64,000 nucleotides of DNA, from positions 124,001-188,000 of the forward strand of contig NZ_VSSO01000002.1 in NCBI RefSeq assembly GCF_008312885.1, given 5' to 3'. Positions 19,008-27,244 of the stretch are shown piece after piece. This stretch comes from Lolliginicoccus suaedae. GTDB lineage: Bacteria > Actinomycetota > Actinomycetes > Mycobacteriales > Mycobacteriaceae. The position numbers were made by a program, and so were the translations under genes. How positions within the stretch are numbered: the first letter of the stretch is position 1; each line of letters opens with the position of its first letter. The notes under the pieces were generated by a model. The model ran no database searches, was not told the origin of the DNA, and saw only the letters and a list, made by a program, of their open reading frames with translations.

Positions 19008-20408
19008 CTATCGGCTGTCGCGCCGCGGAGCAGCGCTGACGGTGCTCCGGTGGCCGGACCCACCACGATGACGCTCGCCACCATGGCTGAAGCCGGGGCT
19101 CGCGGACCTGCCACGGCCTGCCCCACCGCGGCTCGAGCCACCGCGGCCGGAACCACCCTGTCGCGCGGGGCCATGGCTCGGGCGACCGTGAGCCTGGCGC
19201 GGAGCGCGCTCCGGCTCGGCGCGGATCACCATCGGCACGATGGCCGCCTTGTCGCCGACGAGAGCGTTGACCGATGCGTCACCGGGCGTGACCCGGATCG
19301 GCTTGGCCGTGATCTCCGCCTTGCGGAGCAGCTTGCGCAGGTCCGAGCGCTGCTCGGGCAGCACGATGGTCACCACATCGCCCTGCTTGCCGGCGCGGGC
19401 GGTACGGCCCGAGCGGTGCAGGTAAGCCTTGTGCTCGACGGGCGGATCGACATGGACGACCAGCTCGACATCGTCGACGTGCACGCCGCGCGCCGCGACA
19501 TCGGTGGCCACGAGGACCCGCACGTTGCCCTTGCCGAACGCGGCGAGGTTGCGATCGCGCTGCGCCTGGGAGAGGTTGCCGTGGAGGTCGACCGCGGGGA
19601 TGCCGTTCTCGCTGAGCTGGCGAGCGAGGCGCTTCGCGTGATGCTTGGTGCGCATGAACAGGATCCGTCGGCCCGTGCCACTGGCGAGCTCGGAGATGAG
19701 GTCGCGCTTGGAGCCGGCGTTATCGACCTCGAAGATGTGGTGCGTCATCGCGGCGACGGGGGAGTGCTCCTCGTCGACGGAGTGCATCATGGGGCTGTTG
19801 AGGAACTGCTTGGCGAGGCTGTCGATGCCATTGTCGAGCGTCGCCGAGAAGAACAACCGCTGCCCATTGCGGGGGGTGGCGGAGAGGATCCGGCGCACGC
19901 CGGGCAGGAACCCGAGGTCGGCCATGTGATCAGCCTCGTCGAGGACGGTGACCTTGACCTCGTCGAGCGAGATGACGCGTTGCTTCATGAGGTCCTCGAG
20001 CCGGCCCGGGCACGCGACGACGATGTGCGCGCCGCGCTTGAGCGCGTTGACCTGCTTGGACTGCGGAACGCCACCGAAGACGGTGGTGACCCGCATGCCG
20101 CTGGCGGCCGCGAGCGGAGTGATGACGGCGGCGATCTGCGTGGCGAGCTCGCGAGTGGGGGCGAGCACGAGGCCGCGCGGCATGGAGGGGCGGATCTGGG
20201 GCGCATCGGCGATCCGTGCGACCAGGGGGATAGCAAACGCGAGGGTCTTGCCGGACCCCGTGCGACCGCGCCCGAGGATGTCGCGCCCGCCGAGCGAATC
20301 GGTGAGCGTGTCGATCTGGATCGGGAATGCTTCGGTCTTGCCCTCGTTGGCGAGTACCTTGCAAATGTTCGCGGGCACGCCAAGATCGGTGAATGTAGTG
20401 GTGCTCAT
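19008..20408 (-). CDS. DEAD-box RNA helicase (RhlE/CsdA-like) with Gly/Arg/Ser-rich tail
   Basis: A 466-residue ATP-dependent RNA helicase. Motifs in order are the Q motif (FTDLGVPANICKVLANEGKTEAFPIQ), motif I GRTGSGKT, Ia PTRELATQI, motif II VLDEADHMADLGF, motif III SAT, and motif VI HRSGRTARAG. A basic, Gly/Arg/Ser-rich tail (about 395-466) probably binds RNA. The ATG at 20408 has GGAAAGG 6 bases upstream, so longer frames are rejected. Cold-shock or ribosome assembly roles are typical of the family. The gene has a long non-coding leader. Confidence 0.93.
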   Translation of the reverse strand: MSTTTFTDLGVPANICKVLANEGKTEAFPIQIDTLTDSLGGRDILGRGRTGSGKTLAFAIPLVARIADAPQIRPSMPRGLVLAPTRELATQIAAVITPLAAASGMRVTTVFGGVPQSKQVNALKRGAHIVVACPGRLEDLMKQRVISLDEVKVTVLDEADHMADLGFLPGVRRILSATPRNGQRLFFSATLDNGIDSLAKQFLNSPMMHSVDEEHSPVAAMTHHIFEVDNAGSKRDLISELASGTGRRILFMRTKHHAKRLARQLSENGIPAVDLHGNLSQAQRDRNLAAFGKGNVRVLVATDVAARGVHVDDVELVVHVDPPVEHKAYLHRSGRTARAGKQGDVVTIVLPEQRSDLRKLLRKAEITAKPIRVTPGDASVNALVGDKAAIVPMVIRAEPERAPRQAHGRPSHGPARQGGSGRGGSSRGGAGRGRSASPGFSHGGERHRGGSGHRSTVSAAPRRDSR

Positions 20409-20735
20409 GGTGCCTTTCCGGCATCGGGCCCCGGCCTCGCTCCAAGCCACGGCAGCCATCATCCGATGGTGTGCCGTGGGGGCGGGCAGGGTGCTATTGG
20501 CGAACACGCCACTGAGCGCATCCGTTCGCCGTATGAAGAATCTTCGACCCGCTGGGATTCCGCGTGCTCGCGGGGCAGGGGGGAGAGAGGAAGCCGTCTA
20601 CGACGCGAGCTGGGAGGACTGCCAGTCCGTTCCCAGCTTCTAGGACCCGAGTGTAGCCGGCTCGCGGGCTGATCGCGCATGGGCGGATGGAGCAAAGAAG
20701 TGCGTTGGGTCACTGCGCGTGCATCGCGAGAAGGC
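20409..20735. other. 327-bp gap upstream of the helicase: leader plus a hairpin
   Basis: No credible gene is seen on either strand. The stretch holds the helicase promoter and leader and one strong hairpin at 20608-20638. Long leaders are common for cold-shock helicases, but no known riboswitch or CSD motif is recognised here. Confidence 0.6.
20608..20638 (-). terminator. Nested perfect hairpin after the HTH/coiled-coil gene
   Basis: AGCTGGGA (20608-20615) pairs with TCCCAGCT (20631-20638), and GGACT-GCC-AGTCC pairs inside it, giving a near-continuous 13-bp stem with a 2-base bulge. Its place 97 bp past the stop of the leftward gene fits a terminator, but it could also belong to the helicase leader. 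Confidence 0.5.
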
Positions 20736-21353
20736 TCAGGACTCGTTCTCGATCACGATTCCACCCTTGGCGGTGCCGTTCTCGGCGATGGGCTCGTACC
20801 GCCGATCCTCCCACCATTCGCGCAGCGTACGGCGCCGTGCAGGACGATGACGATGCTGCGATCCAGTGGTGCTGGTCGCCACGCTAGCGGTCTCGCTAGT
20901 TCCTGCGGTGCTCGCGGGCTTGGCTGCCTCGAGCATGCGTAGCGCGGTGCGCAGGTCGGAGACGCGGTCAAGCCGTTCCTGGGCGAGGATCTCTGCTGCC
21001 GCGCGCAGGGCGGCTTCGCTCTCTGCCCGCGACTTGATCGACACGAGCTCGGTCTCGAGCTCCTTGACGCGGCTCTCGAGCTTCGACAGCTCGGGAAGCT
21101 CGGTCTTCTCCACGCTGCGCGCGGTCTCGGCCTTCGCGGCGGCATCCTCCGGGGGTGCGGGGCGGTCTGGCTTGAACCCTGCGGCGAGCAGGTCCTCGAG
21201 GGGGATCTGCCACCCGTCCTCGGTCTTGACCGCTCCCGGCAGCTTGCCGCCGTCCAGGGCGCGCTGGATGGTGGCACGTCCTACGTTGCAGCGTCGTGCT
21301 GCCTCGGCTGCGGACCACCGTGGCCGAGTGGACGTCGTCGCTTGATCGGTCAT
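20736..21353 (-). CDS. Helix-turn-helix protein with coiled coil, function unknown
   Basis: The 205-residue protein has a MerR/excisionase-like N-terminal helix-turn-helix, RWSAAEAARRCNVGRATIQRALDGGKLPGAVKTEDGWQIPLEDLLAAGF (about 12-60). An acidic linker is followed by a coiled coil with heptads from about 85 to 145 (LSKLESRVKELETELVSIKSRAESEAALRAAAEILAQERLDRVSDLRTALRML). A basic segment HRHRPARRRTLREWWEDRRYEP precedes the end. A similar build is known from small DNA-binding accessory proteins and plasmid replication regulators. The start MTDQATTST is chosen as the last Met before the domain. No partner gene is adjacent. Confidence 0.72.
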   Translation of the reverse strand: MTDQATTSTRPRWSAAEAARRCNVGRATIQRALDGGKLPGAVKTEDGWQIPLEDLLAAGFKPDRPAPPEDAAAKAETARSVEKTELPELSKLESRVKELETELVSIKSRAESEAALRAAAEILAQERLDRVSDLRTALRMLEAAKPASTAGTSETASVATSTTGSQHRHRPARRRTLREWWEDRRYEPIAENGTAKGGIVIENES

Positions 21354-21687
21354 GCCCGCTATGATGCCCGGTTGCCTGCCCGCATGGTAACCGGACACGC
21401 CCGCAGGCACGGAACTTCACGAAGATGTCACCGGATCATCCCTGCAAGGGGCCTTTTTCCCGGCGGCGGGCAGCCATGATGACCGGTAGCCTGCCCGCGG
21501 CTGTATGCTGCAATCTGGCGAGCTAGCGCAAGCCGTGCGGTACTGTGATGTGGGTCACGGAAGTGCTGGCTCGTGAGCGGAATCGTGCACGAGGACCGAG
21601 CTGAGCGGCTCCAGCGTGGGCCGTGTGATCATGGTTCGTGCCACGTCCGTCCTAGCAAGGGGGTGAGGTCCGGTTAGCGCGGAACGA
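21354..21687. promoter_or_regulatory. Divergent promoter region with a GlxR/CRP-like site
   Basis: This 334-bp gap separates the HTH gene (left) and an alpha/beta hydrolase (right). No gene is seen. TGTGA-N6-TCACG at 21544-21559 matches the CRP/GlxR consensus TGTGA-N6-TCACA except for the last base. GlxR/Crp is the global cAMP-responsive regulator in this order. The assignment is by motif only. Confidence 0.45.
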
Positions 21688-22584
21688 ATGCCTCAGTTGG
21701 CAAGCCCGGTGCAGCGCAGCCATTCGCGGCGCCGCGAGGGCTACGTCGTCATAGACGGAAAACGCGTCGGAATCACCGAGTTCGGGTCAGGCGGTCGGCT
21801 TGTCATCCTCGCGCCGTCGCTGATGCTCTCCCGGCGCATGCACGAGCCACTCGCCCTCGAGCTAGCACGTCGCGGCTTCCACGTGGTGTGCGTCAACAAT
21901 GTGCTCGCCGCGAAGCGGGAGCCCGGTGACCCGGAGGACTACAGCGCGGAGGCGCTCGGACGCAGGATGGTCGGGCTGCTCGATGCGATCGGCGGCGAGG
22001 TAGCTGTGTTCGGTGGCACCTCCATCGGAGCGAGCGCCGCGCTCGAGGCTGCCGTCCTCGAGCCGAACCGCACCGTCGGAGTGATCGTGGAAGCCCCCCT
22101 GCTCGATCGTGGCGCGCTACGCATCGCGCCGATGCTGACGCTCGCCCACGGGATCCTCTCGCACGGCCAGCCATTCTTCTGGCTGGCCAGGCGCTTCGCC
22201 GGCCTCCTTCCTGCTGATTCGCTGGCCACCCGGTTGTGGTGGGACTTCCTCTCCGCCTCCAGGGCCGAGCAGTCCGCGATGATGCAGGGACTCATGCTGG
22301 GCCGCATCGCGCCACCCCGCCGCGAGCGGCGCCGCATCTCGGTGCCCGTCCTCGTCCTGAGATCGCGCCGGGACCCGCTGCACGCCACCGCGGACTCGGA
22401 CCGCCTGGCCACGGACATCCCTGACACCCAGCTGCACGACATCGAATCGCCCACCACGCTGCGCGGCAACGTCCGCATGGTCTCGCCAGCGATCGTGAGC
22501 TTCCTCAGCGAGGCCTTCGCCGCGCCGTGGGTGATCGCCCGCACGATCTACACCCCCAATATCGGGGACGCCTACCTGAACTAG
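21688..22584 (+). CDS. Alpha/beta hydrolase
   Basis: A 298-residue alpha/beta-hydrolase-fold enzyme of unknown substrate. The nucleophile elbow is GGTSIGASAAL (Ser about 113). The acid is probably the Asp in VLVLRSRRDPLHA. No clear catalytic His is seen in the usual place (HDIESPTTLRGN is the only candidate region), so activity is uncertain. The fold is supported by the GYVVIDGKRVGITEFGSGGRLVILAPSL strand-loop start. The following serine hydrolase gene begins 18 bp downstream, so the two probably form an operon. Confidence 0.78.
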   Translation: MPQLASPVQRSHSRRREGYVVIDGKRVGITEFGSGGRLVILAPSLMLSRRMHEPLALELARRGFHVVCVNNVLAAKREPGDPEDYSAEALGRRMVGLLDAIGGEVAVFGGTSIGASAALEAAVLEPNRTVGVIVEAPLLDRGALRIAPMLTLAHGILSHGQPFFWLARRFAGLLPADSLATRLWWDFLSASRAEQSAMMQGLMLGRIAPPRRERRRISVPVLVLRSRRDPLHATADSDRLATDIPDTQLHDIESPTTLRGNVRMVSPAIVSFLSEAFAAPWVIARTIYTPNIGDAYLN

Positions 22585-22602
22585 CCGCGGCGAGGGCAGC
22601 CA

Positions 22603-23925
22603 ATGCTCCGAAACCGCGCAGCCCCGCGGCGCGGTAGCGTGTTGAACGTGTTGTCGAGCAGAACAGGCGAGGAACTCAGCGTCCACGGGCATGCCGATGC
22701 GCGGTTCGCGCCCGTGGTGGAGGCATTCACCCAGAACTTCACCCACCATCACGAGATCGGCGCGGCGCTGGCGATCTACCAGCATGGCAAGCCTGTCGTG
22801 GACGTGTGGGCGGGCTACCGCGATCTTGGCCGTGGGCTGCCCTGGCAGCGGGATACTCGCGTACCGGTGTTCTCCACCACCAAGGGCATCACTGCTCTGG
22901 TTGTCGCCAGCGCCGTGAGCCGCGGGTTCCTCGACTACGACACCGTGGTCACGGAGTGGTGGCCAGAGTTCGGGCAGCACGGCAAGCAAGCGGTGACGGT
23001 CCGGCAGCTCCTCGACCATCAAGCGGGCCTCCCGGTCATCAGCACGCCGCTGCGCACCACAGACCTGCATGATCTCGATGCCCTCGCCAGGATCCTCGCT
23101 GCGGAGCGGCCGCGGTGGGAGCCGGGGACGAGCCACGGCTACCATCCGGTGTCGCTCGGCTTCTACCTCAACGAGCTGTTCCGCCGGGCAGATCCCGCGC
23201 AGCGCACGATCGGCCAGTACCTGGCCGAGGAGATCGCGGGGCCGCAAGGCCTGCAGGTCAGCATCGGAACAACGATCAATGGAGACGGAGCCACCGGCGG
23301 GCGCAGCATCGGCGCCGACGAGCTCGCGATGCTCCGGGCCACTACCCGCGGGGTCCTGATCGACAACGCGCGCGAGATCCCGTGGACCATGGTGCTCGAC
23401 ATCGCTCGGCACACGGCGCTCAGGCAGCAACGGCTCTCGGTCGAGGCATTGTCGAACCCGCGAGTCGGGCTTCCCCAGCACGCCAGCCGCGAGACCTTCA
23501 TCGCCCCGGAGATGCCGTCGTCCAACGCTGTGGCCACCGCGCGCGCCATCGCGGCGCTGTACTCCGACGCAGCGACACCCGGAGCGAGCGAGATCATCTC
23601 GGATGAACTGCGCGCCGAACTGGCCGCGCCGTCCCTGCCAGGCGCGATCCCCGATCATGACCTGGTGCTGAACGTGCCCAGCCGGTACCACCTGGGCTTT
23701 CGCAAGCCGCACCCGACGTTCCCGTTCGGCCGTCGCACCGGCCCTGCGGACGGTGATGGCCGCGGGTTCGGCACGACTGGCATCGGCGGCTCGTTCGGCT
23801 ATGCCGATCCCACGGCCGGCATCGGCTTCGGCTATGTGATGAACCAGCTCGGGGTCGCCATGCTCGATGATCCCCGGCCCCGGCGGATCCGTGCGGCGCT
23901 CGATCAGGTCCTCGGAGCTAGCTAG
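22603..23925 (+). CDS. Beta-lactamase-like serine hydrolase (class C / esterase EstB family)
   Basis: A 440-residue penicillin-binding-protein-like hydrolase. The catalytic SxxK is FSTTKGITAL (about 91). A Tyr-containing second motif is GYHPVSLGFYLNELFRR (about 180), and the third, Gly-rich motif is near GFGTTGIGGSFGYADP. The Lys/Ser pair suggests esterase or carboxypeptidase-like activity, as in EstB family VIII and Rv1923-type lipases. No signal peptide is seen. The ATG at 22603 has GAGGG 6 bases upstream; a GTG at 22639 is an alternative. Confidence 0.85.
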   Translation: MLRNRAAPRRGSVLNVLSSRTGEELSVHGHADARFAPVVEAFTQNFTHHHEIGAALAIYQHGKPVVDVWAGYRDLGRGLPWQRDTRVPVFSTTKGITALVVASAVSRGFLDYDTVVTEWWPEFGQHGKQAVTVRQLLDHQAGLPVISTPLRTTDLHDLDALARILAAERPRWEPGTSHGYHPVSLGFYLNELFRRADPAQRTIGQYLAEEIAGPQGLQVSIGTTINGDGATGGRSIGADELAMLRATTRGVLIDNAREIPWTMVLDIARHTALRQQRLSVEALSNPRVGLPQHASRETFIAPEMPSSNAVATARAIAALYSDAATPGASEIISDELRAELAAPSLPGAIPDHDLVLNVPSRYHLGFRKPHPTFPFGRRTGPADGDGRGFGTTGIGGSFGYADPTAGIGFGYVMNQLGVAMLDDPRPRRIRAALDQVLGAS

Positions 23926-23960
23926 CGATGGCTAGGGCCGGTGGCTAGGACCGGGCGGGG

Positions 23961-24470
23961 CTAGCGGCGGAAGTACTTCTCCGTGTCCTTGACCAGCGAG
24001 CCGAACGCGGCCTTGAGAGCTGGCCCGGCCAGCTTGAGCCCCGGTGCCAGTAGCAGTTGCCCCTCGATCGCGAACCGCCACGTGAAGCGTGTTCCGGACG
24101 GGATCGCCTCGAGCCGGGTGAGCTCACCGAACCGGCGCAGCCCAGGGGCGGTCGAGGACACCACGGAGAACGCGTTCTCGTAGCGCTTGCCCGGCTCCTC
24201 CTCCCAGTGGAAATAGCGCTCCTCCACAGTGACGAGTCCTGGCATGAGGGTGAGGCGGCGGCGCGTGCCGAGGCCGAATGGCCGCTCGGTGATATAGGCG
24301 CCGTCCTTGACCAGCGTGCACCAGGACAAGGGTGAATCACCGTTGAGGGTCGCCCACATCTCATCGATATCGACGGGGATATCAGTGGTGAAGGAGAACT
24401 GCGTGGGAGCGGTGTCGAAGAACGCCAGATCGACTTCCTCGAGCGGGAACCGCGGCATGATCCGTGGCAT
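23961..24470 (-). CDS. SRPBCC family protein
   Basis: A 169-residue helix-grip protein: FFDTAPTQFSFTTDIPVDIDEMWATLNGDSPLSWCTLVKDGAYITERPFGLGTRRRLTL..., with RFTWRFAIEGQLLLAP near the C-terminus. It belongs to the polyketide cyclase/START-like clan. The ligand is unknown. The start codon is 1 base after the stop of the upstream 62-codon membrane gene, so the two are translated together. It is not closely similar to the SRPBCC protein at 18.4 kb. Confidence 0.8.
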   Translation of the reverse strand: MPRIMPRFPLEEVDLAFFDTAPTQFSFTTDIPVDIDEMWATLNGDSPLSWCTLVKDGAYITERPFGLGTRRRLTLMPGLVTVEERYFHWEEEPGKRYENAFSVVSSTAPGLRRFGELTRLEAIPSGTRFTWRFAIEGQLLLAPGLKLAGPALKAAFGSLVKDTEKYFRR

Positions 24471-24471
24471 G

Positions 24472-24660
24472 TCAGGACACCGCCCCGGGGAACGCTGCAT
24501 CGTCGTAGTCGGCGATCCGCGGCGGCCGGGGCGCTGGCTCATCGACCATCTCGCCACGAGCCATGAACATCCGTACACCGCTGGCGATGCCAGCGAGGAT
24601 GGCCGTACCTGCGATGGCCTGGAACAACACACGGTTGCGCGACTTCTTGGCGGCAGCCAT
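24472..24660 (-). CDS. Small single-span membrane protein, possible short CwsA counterpart
   Basis: A 62-residue protein: basic MAAAKKSRNR, one membrane span VLFQAIAGTAILAGIASGV, then EPAPRPPRIADYDDA outside or inside. The start is secure: AAGGAGGG precedes the ATG by 5 bases. M. tuberculosis CwsA (Rv0008c) lies at the same place, leftward next to ppiA, and from memory ends in a similar span followed by a Pro/Arg stretch. Here only that C-terminal part would be present. The homology is tentative. Confidence 0.6.
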   Translation of the reverse strand: MAAAKKSRNRVLFQAIAGTAILAGIASGVRMFMARGEMVDEPAPRPPRIADYDDAAFPGAVS

Positions 24661-24799
24661 TGACCCTCCTTGGGATCGAGGACAGTGTTCGCGGAGCCCT
24701 ACCAGGTTCCGTGGCTCCAACCCTAGTGCGCGGGCAGGGCTCGTGGGTACCTCACGGGTCCATCGCCCGCCGTGCGCCCAGGGATGGCACCATGGGAGC

Positions 24800-25333
24800 G
24801 TGAACTCACCACAGCAGACCGCCGTTGCCACGCTCCACACCAACCACGGCGATATCAGGATCTCCCTCTTCGGCAACCATGCCCCCAAGACGGTCGCGAA
24901 CTTCGTCGGCCTCGCCGATGGTTCCGCCGACTACACCCGCGCGAACGCATCCGGAGGCTCCGAGGGCCCGTTCTACGACGGCTCCATCTTCCATCGCATC
25001 ATCGACAACTTCATGATCCAGGGCGGCGACCCCACCGGCACGGGCCGGGGCGGCCCCGGCTACCAGTTCGGCGACGAGTTCCACCCCGAGCTCACCTTCG
25101 ATCGCCCCTACCTGCTCGCCATGGCCAACGCCGGGCCCGGGACCAACGGCTCGCAGTTCTTCATCACGGTGACCCGCACGCCGCACCTGAACATGCGCCA
25201 CACCATCTTCGGCGAGGTAGCGGACGCTGATAGCCGCGCGGTGGTCGATTCCATCGCCACCACCCGCACCGATCGCTCCGATCGTCCCGTCGATGACGTG
25301 GTGATCAGCAGCATCACCATCGACGAGAAGTAG
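24800..25333 (+). CDS. ppiA: Peptidyl-prolyl cis-trans isomerase (cyclophilin A)
   Basis: A 177-residue cytosolic cyclophilin catalysing proline isomerisation. The active-site region is intact: FHRIIDNFMIQGGDPTGTGRGGPGYQFGDEF, NAGPGTNGSQFFITV and NMRHTIFGEV. It is very close in plan to Rv0009 (NHAPKTVANFVGLADG...). The GTG at 24800 is used, with a weak GGGAG just ahead. It is divergent from the small membrane gene, as in M. tuberculosis. Confidence 0.95.
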   Translation: MNSPQQTAVATLHTNHGDIRISLFGNHAPKTVANFVGLADGSADYTRANASGGSEGPFYDGSIFHRIIDNFMIQGGDPTGTGRGGPGYQFGDEFHPELTFDRPYLLAMANAGPGTNGSQFFITVTRTPHLNMRHTIFGEVADADSRAVVDSIATTRTDRSDRPVDDVVISSITIDEK

Positions 25334-25344
25334 GCCGCGCCCGC

Positions 25345-26265
25345 ATGTCCCATCCTGGCGGGGTGCGCCCCGAGCAGCCTTCGTTGCCGGGGTGCGCCCG
25401 CCACCCGGACCGGCCCACCGGCCTGCGCTGCAACCGGTGCGGCCGACCCTACTGCCCAGAGTGCCTGCAAGAGGCCGCGGTCGGCTACCAGTGCAAGTCC
25501 TGCGTCGCCGAGGGCGCGCGCACCATTCGGCAGCCGCGGAACGCAGCGGGAGCCCCGCTGCGCACGATGACCGGCCGTCCAGTGGTGACGCTGTCGCTCA
25601 TCGTGCTCAACACGCTGGCGTACCTGCTGACGGCAGCGCAATCCGGGAGCCTGGTCGCGAACTATCGGGGCTCCGCGCTGTTCGATGCGTGGGCGCTGGT
25701 GCCGTTCTTCGTCGCGGTGGGGGAGTACGAGCGCCTCATCGGGTCGGGATTCCTGCACTATGGCCCGCTGCACCTGCTGGTGAACATGTTCGTGCTCTAC
25801 ATCGTGGGCCGCGAGGTGGAGGCCGTGCTCGGCCGTGGCCGGTACCTCGCTGTGTACGCGGTGTCGCTTCTCGGTGGCTCCGTGTCGGTGATGTGGCTCG
25901 AGAACGTGCTGGCGGCAACGGTGGGCGCGTCGGGCGCGGTCTATGGATTGTTCGGTGCGATGGCAGTGATCCTGCTGCGCCTGCGCCAGAACGCCACCGG
26001 CGTATTCGTGATCATCGGGATCAACGTGGTCATCAGCGTCACCATCCCGGGCATCTCGCTGTGGGGGCATCTCGGTGGGCTCGTGGCGGGAGCGCTGGCC
26101 GCGGCGATGCTGCTCTATGTGCCGATGCTGCTCGCTCGGCCTGGCCGGGGGGCAGCGGCGGGCCGGCGCGCGGGCATCCTCGCGCTCGCGGCGCTGGCCG
26201 CGACGCTCATGGTGGCGGTGCTCTTCCGGGTCGTGGAGCTGCGCTCGATCATCCTCGGCGCCTGA
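25345..26265 (+). CDS. Rhomboid family intramembrane serine protease with zinc-binding N-terminus
   Basis: A 306-residue membrane protease. The N-terminal segment CARHPDRPTGLRCNRCGRPYCPECLQEAAVGYQCKSC is a B-box-like zinc site. Six or seven spans follow. The catalytic serine is in VGASGAVYGLFG (about 194) and the histidine in WGHLGGLVAG (about 246); HYGPLHLLVNMFVLY carries the usual HxxxN-type element. Substrates are unknown. It starts 11 bp after ppiA, suggesting co-transcription, and converges on the PH-domain gene. Confidence 0.93.
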   Translation: MSHPGGVRPEQPSLPGCARHPDRPTGLRCNRCGRPYCPECLQEAAVGYQCKSCVAEGARTIRQPRNAAGAPLRTMTGRPVVTLSLIVLNTLAYLLTAAQSGSLVANYRGSALFDAWALVPFFVAVGEYERLIGSGFLHYGPLHLLVNMFVLYIVGREVEAVLGRGRYLAVYAVSLLGGSVSVMWLENVLAATVGASGAVYGLFGAMAVILLRLRQNATGVFVIIGINVVISVTIPGISLWGHLGGLVAGALAAAMLLYVPMLLARPGRGAAAGRRAGILALAALAATLMVAVLFRVVELRSIILGA

Positions 26266-26274
26266 AGCGGCGCT

Positions 26275-26721
26275 TCAGCGCGGGAAGCCGTGGCTCCAGA
26301 GCTGGTCGGCAACGCGCCAGGGATCCTCGTCGAGCTCCCACCTGCCCCGGAGCACCAGCTGGTCCGGGGGCTGGCGGAGCTCGAGCCCGAGCACCCATGA
26401 GCTGCGCGAGCGATGCCGGCGCAGCACGGTGACGGCGACGAGGTCCTCGGCGCGGAGCGTGCGGGCCGTGCCGAGCAGTCCACGGACGTGCAAGCGGTGC
26501 TCGCCCTCGTGGTCGGCGAGCACAATTGCGGAACGGGCAAGCCACGTGGCGGTGCCGAGCAGCACGGCCGCGGCCAGGCAGGCCAGGATGACCGCGATCG
26601 GGTCGCGGCGGACGAGGATCGCCGCGAGCACGAGCACCACGGTGCCAACGGCGAGAGCGATGACCGTTCCTGGCGCTGCGGACCAGCGGGCGATCACCGA
26701 TTCGTCGCGATGACCAGGCAT
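26275..26721 (-). CDS. PH-domain membrane protein (Rv0010c-like)
   Basis: A 148-residue protein with two membrane spans near the N-terminus (VIALAVGTVVLVLAAILV and IAVILACLAAAVLLGTATWL) and a short bacterial PH-like domain (RLHVRGLLGTARTLRAEDLVAVTVLRR...WVLGLEL...LVLRGRWELDEDPWRVADQLW). The gene is conserved beside crgA. The start is ATG 26721 or the in-frame GTG 26730; both lie in or beside a DnaA box and no Shine-Dalgarno is visible, so a leaderless transcript is possible. The function is unknown. Confidence 0.82.
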   Translation of the reverse strand: MPGHRDESVIARWSAAPGTVIALAVGTVVLVLAAILVRRDPIAVILACLAAAVLLGTATWLARSAIVLADHEGEHRLHVRGLLGTARTLRAEDLVAVTVLRRHRSRSSWVLGLELRQPPDQLVLRGRWELDEDPWRVADQLWSHGFPR

Positions 26722-26722
26722 G

Positions 26723-26744
26723 TTATCCACACGACTTATCCACA
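26723..26744. promoter_or_regulatory. Pair of perfect DnaA boxes 21 kb from oriC
   Basis: TTATCCACA occurs at 26723-26731 and again at 26736-26744, in the same orientation and 13 bp apart. The 87-bp gap between crgA and the PH-domain gene holds both. Spacing close to one helical turn matches the pair upstream of dnaA. They may titrate DnaA or regulate the PH-domain gene. Confidence 0.8.
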
Positions 26745-26808
26745 GGTGGGGAAAATGATACGGATGTGATTCCCACCATCGACCGCTCGCCCTGGCCGGC
26801 CCTTCCGT

Positions 26809-27090
26809 TCATCGCCAGCGCAGCGTCATCAGCAGACCAACGATCCACAGCCCGAAGCCGATCAGGAAGTTCCACGCGCCCAGCCCATCGAGCCACGGGA
26901 TCTGCGGCCCAGCAAGGTAGTACACCACCAGCCAGACCAGTCCGGCCAGCATGAACCCCAGCATCACGACCACATACCAGGTGCTCGACGGCCCCTTCAC
27001 CTTCACTGGGGTGCGGCTGACCGAGCCCGATGGACCGCCCGCCGGGGAACCCGTGCTCCCGCTGTGCTTGCGAACGCGTGACTTCGGCAT
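26809..27090 (-). CDS. crgA: Cell division protein CrgA
   Basis: CrgA is a small divisome membrane protein that recruits or stabilises FtsZ-ring and peptidoglycan synthesis proteins. The 93-residue product has the family sequence [14 protein letters not shown] at the N-terminus, spans [22 protein letters not shown] and [21 protein letters not shown], with [15 protein letters not shown] between. It is divergent from the DUF881 gene across 154 bp. Confidence 0.96.
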   Translation of the reverse strand: MPKSRVRKHSGSTGSPAGGPSGSVSRTPVKVKGPSSTWYVVVMLGFMLAGLVWLVVYYLAGPQIPWLDGLGAWNFLIGFGLWIVGLLMTLRWR

Positions 27091-27244
27091 CTCAACCTCG
27101 CCTCTCGATTTCCTCGACCGATCCGCGTCCGGACCGGCCCATAGCGCCTCCGCGGCACCTGCCGCGTGCTTCCCCTACACGCTAACCTAGCTCTACCGAC
27201 CCGAGCATCATCCAAGTGGCAATCATCGACGACCTGAGGGCATC

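Noticed and set aside
20459-20713. An 84-codon leftward frame upstream of the helicase
   Set aside because: Low-complexity Arg/Ser/Pro content, no ribosome binding site, and it spans the hairpin.
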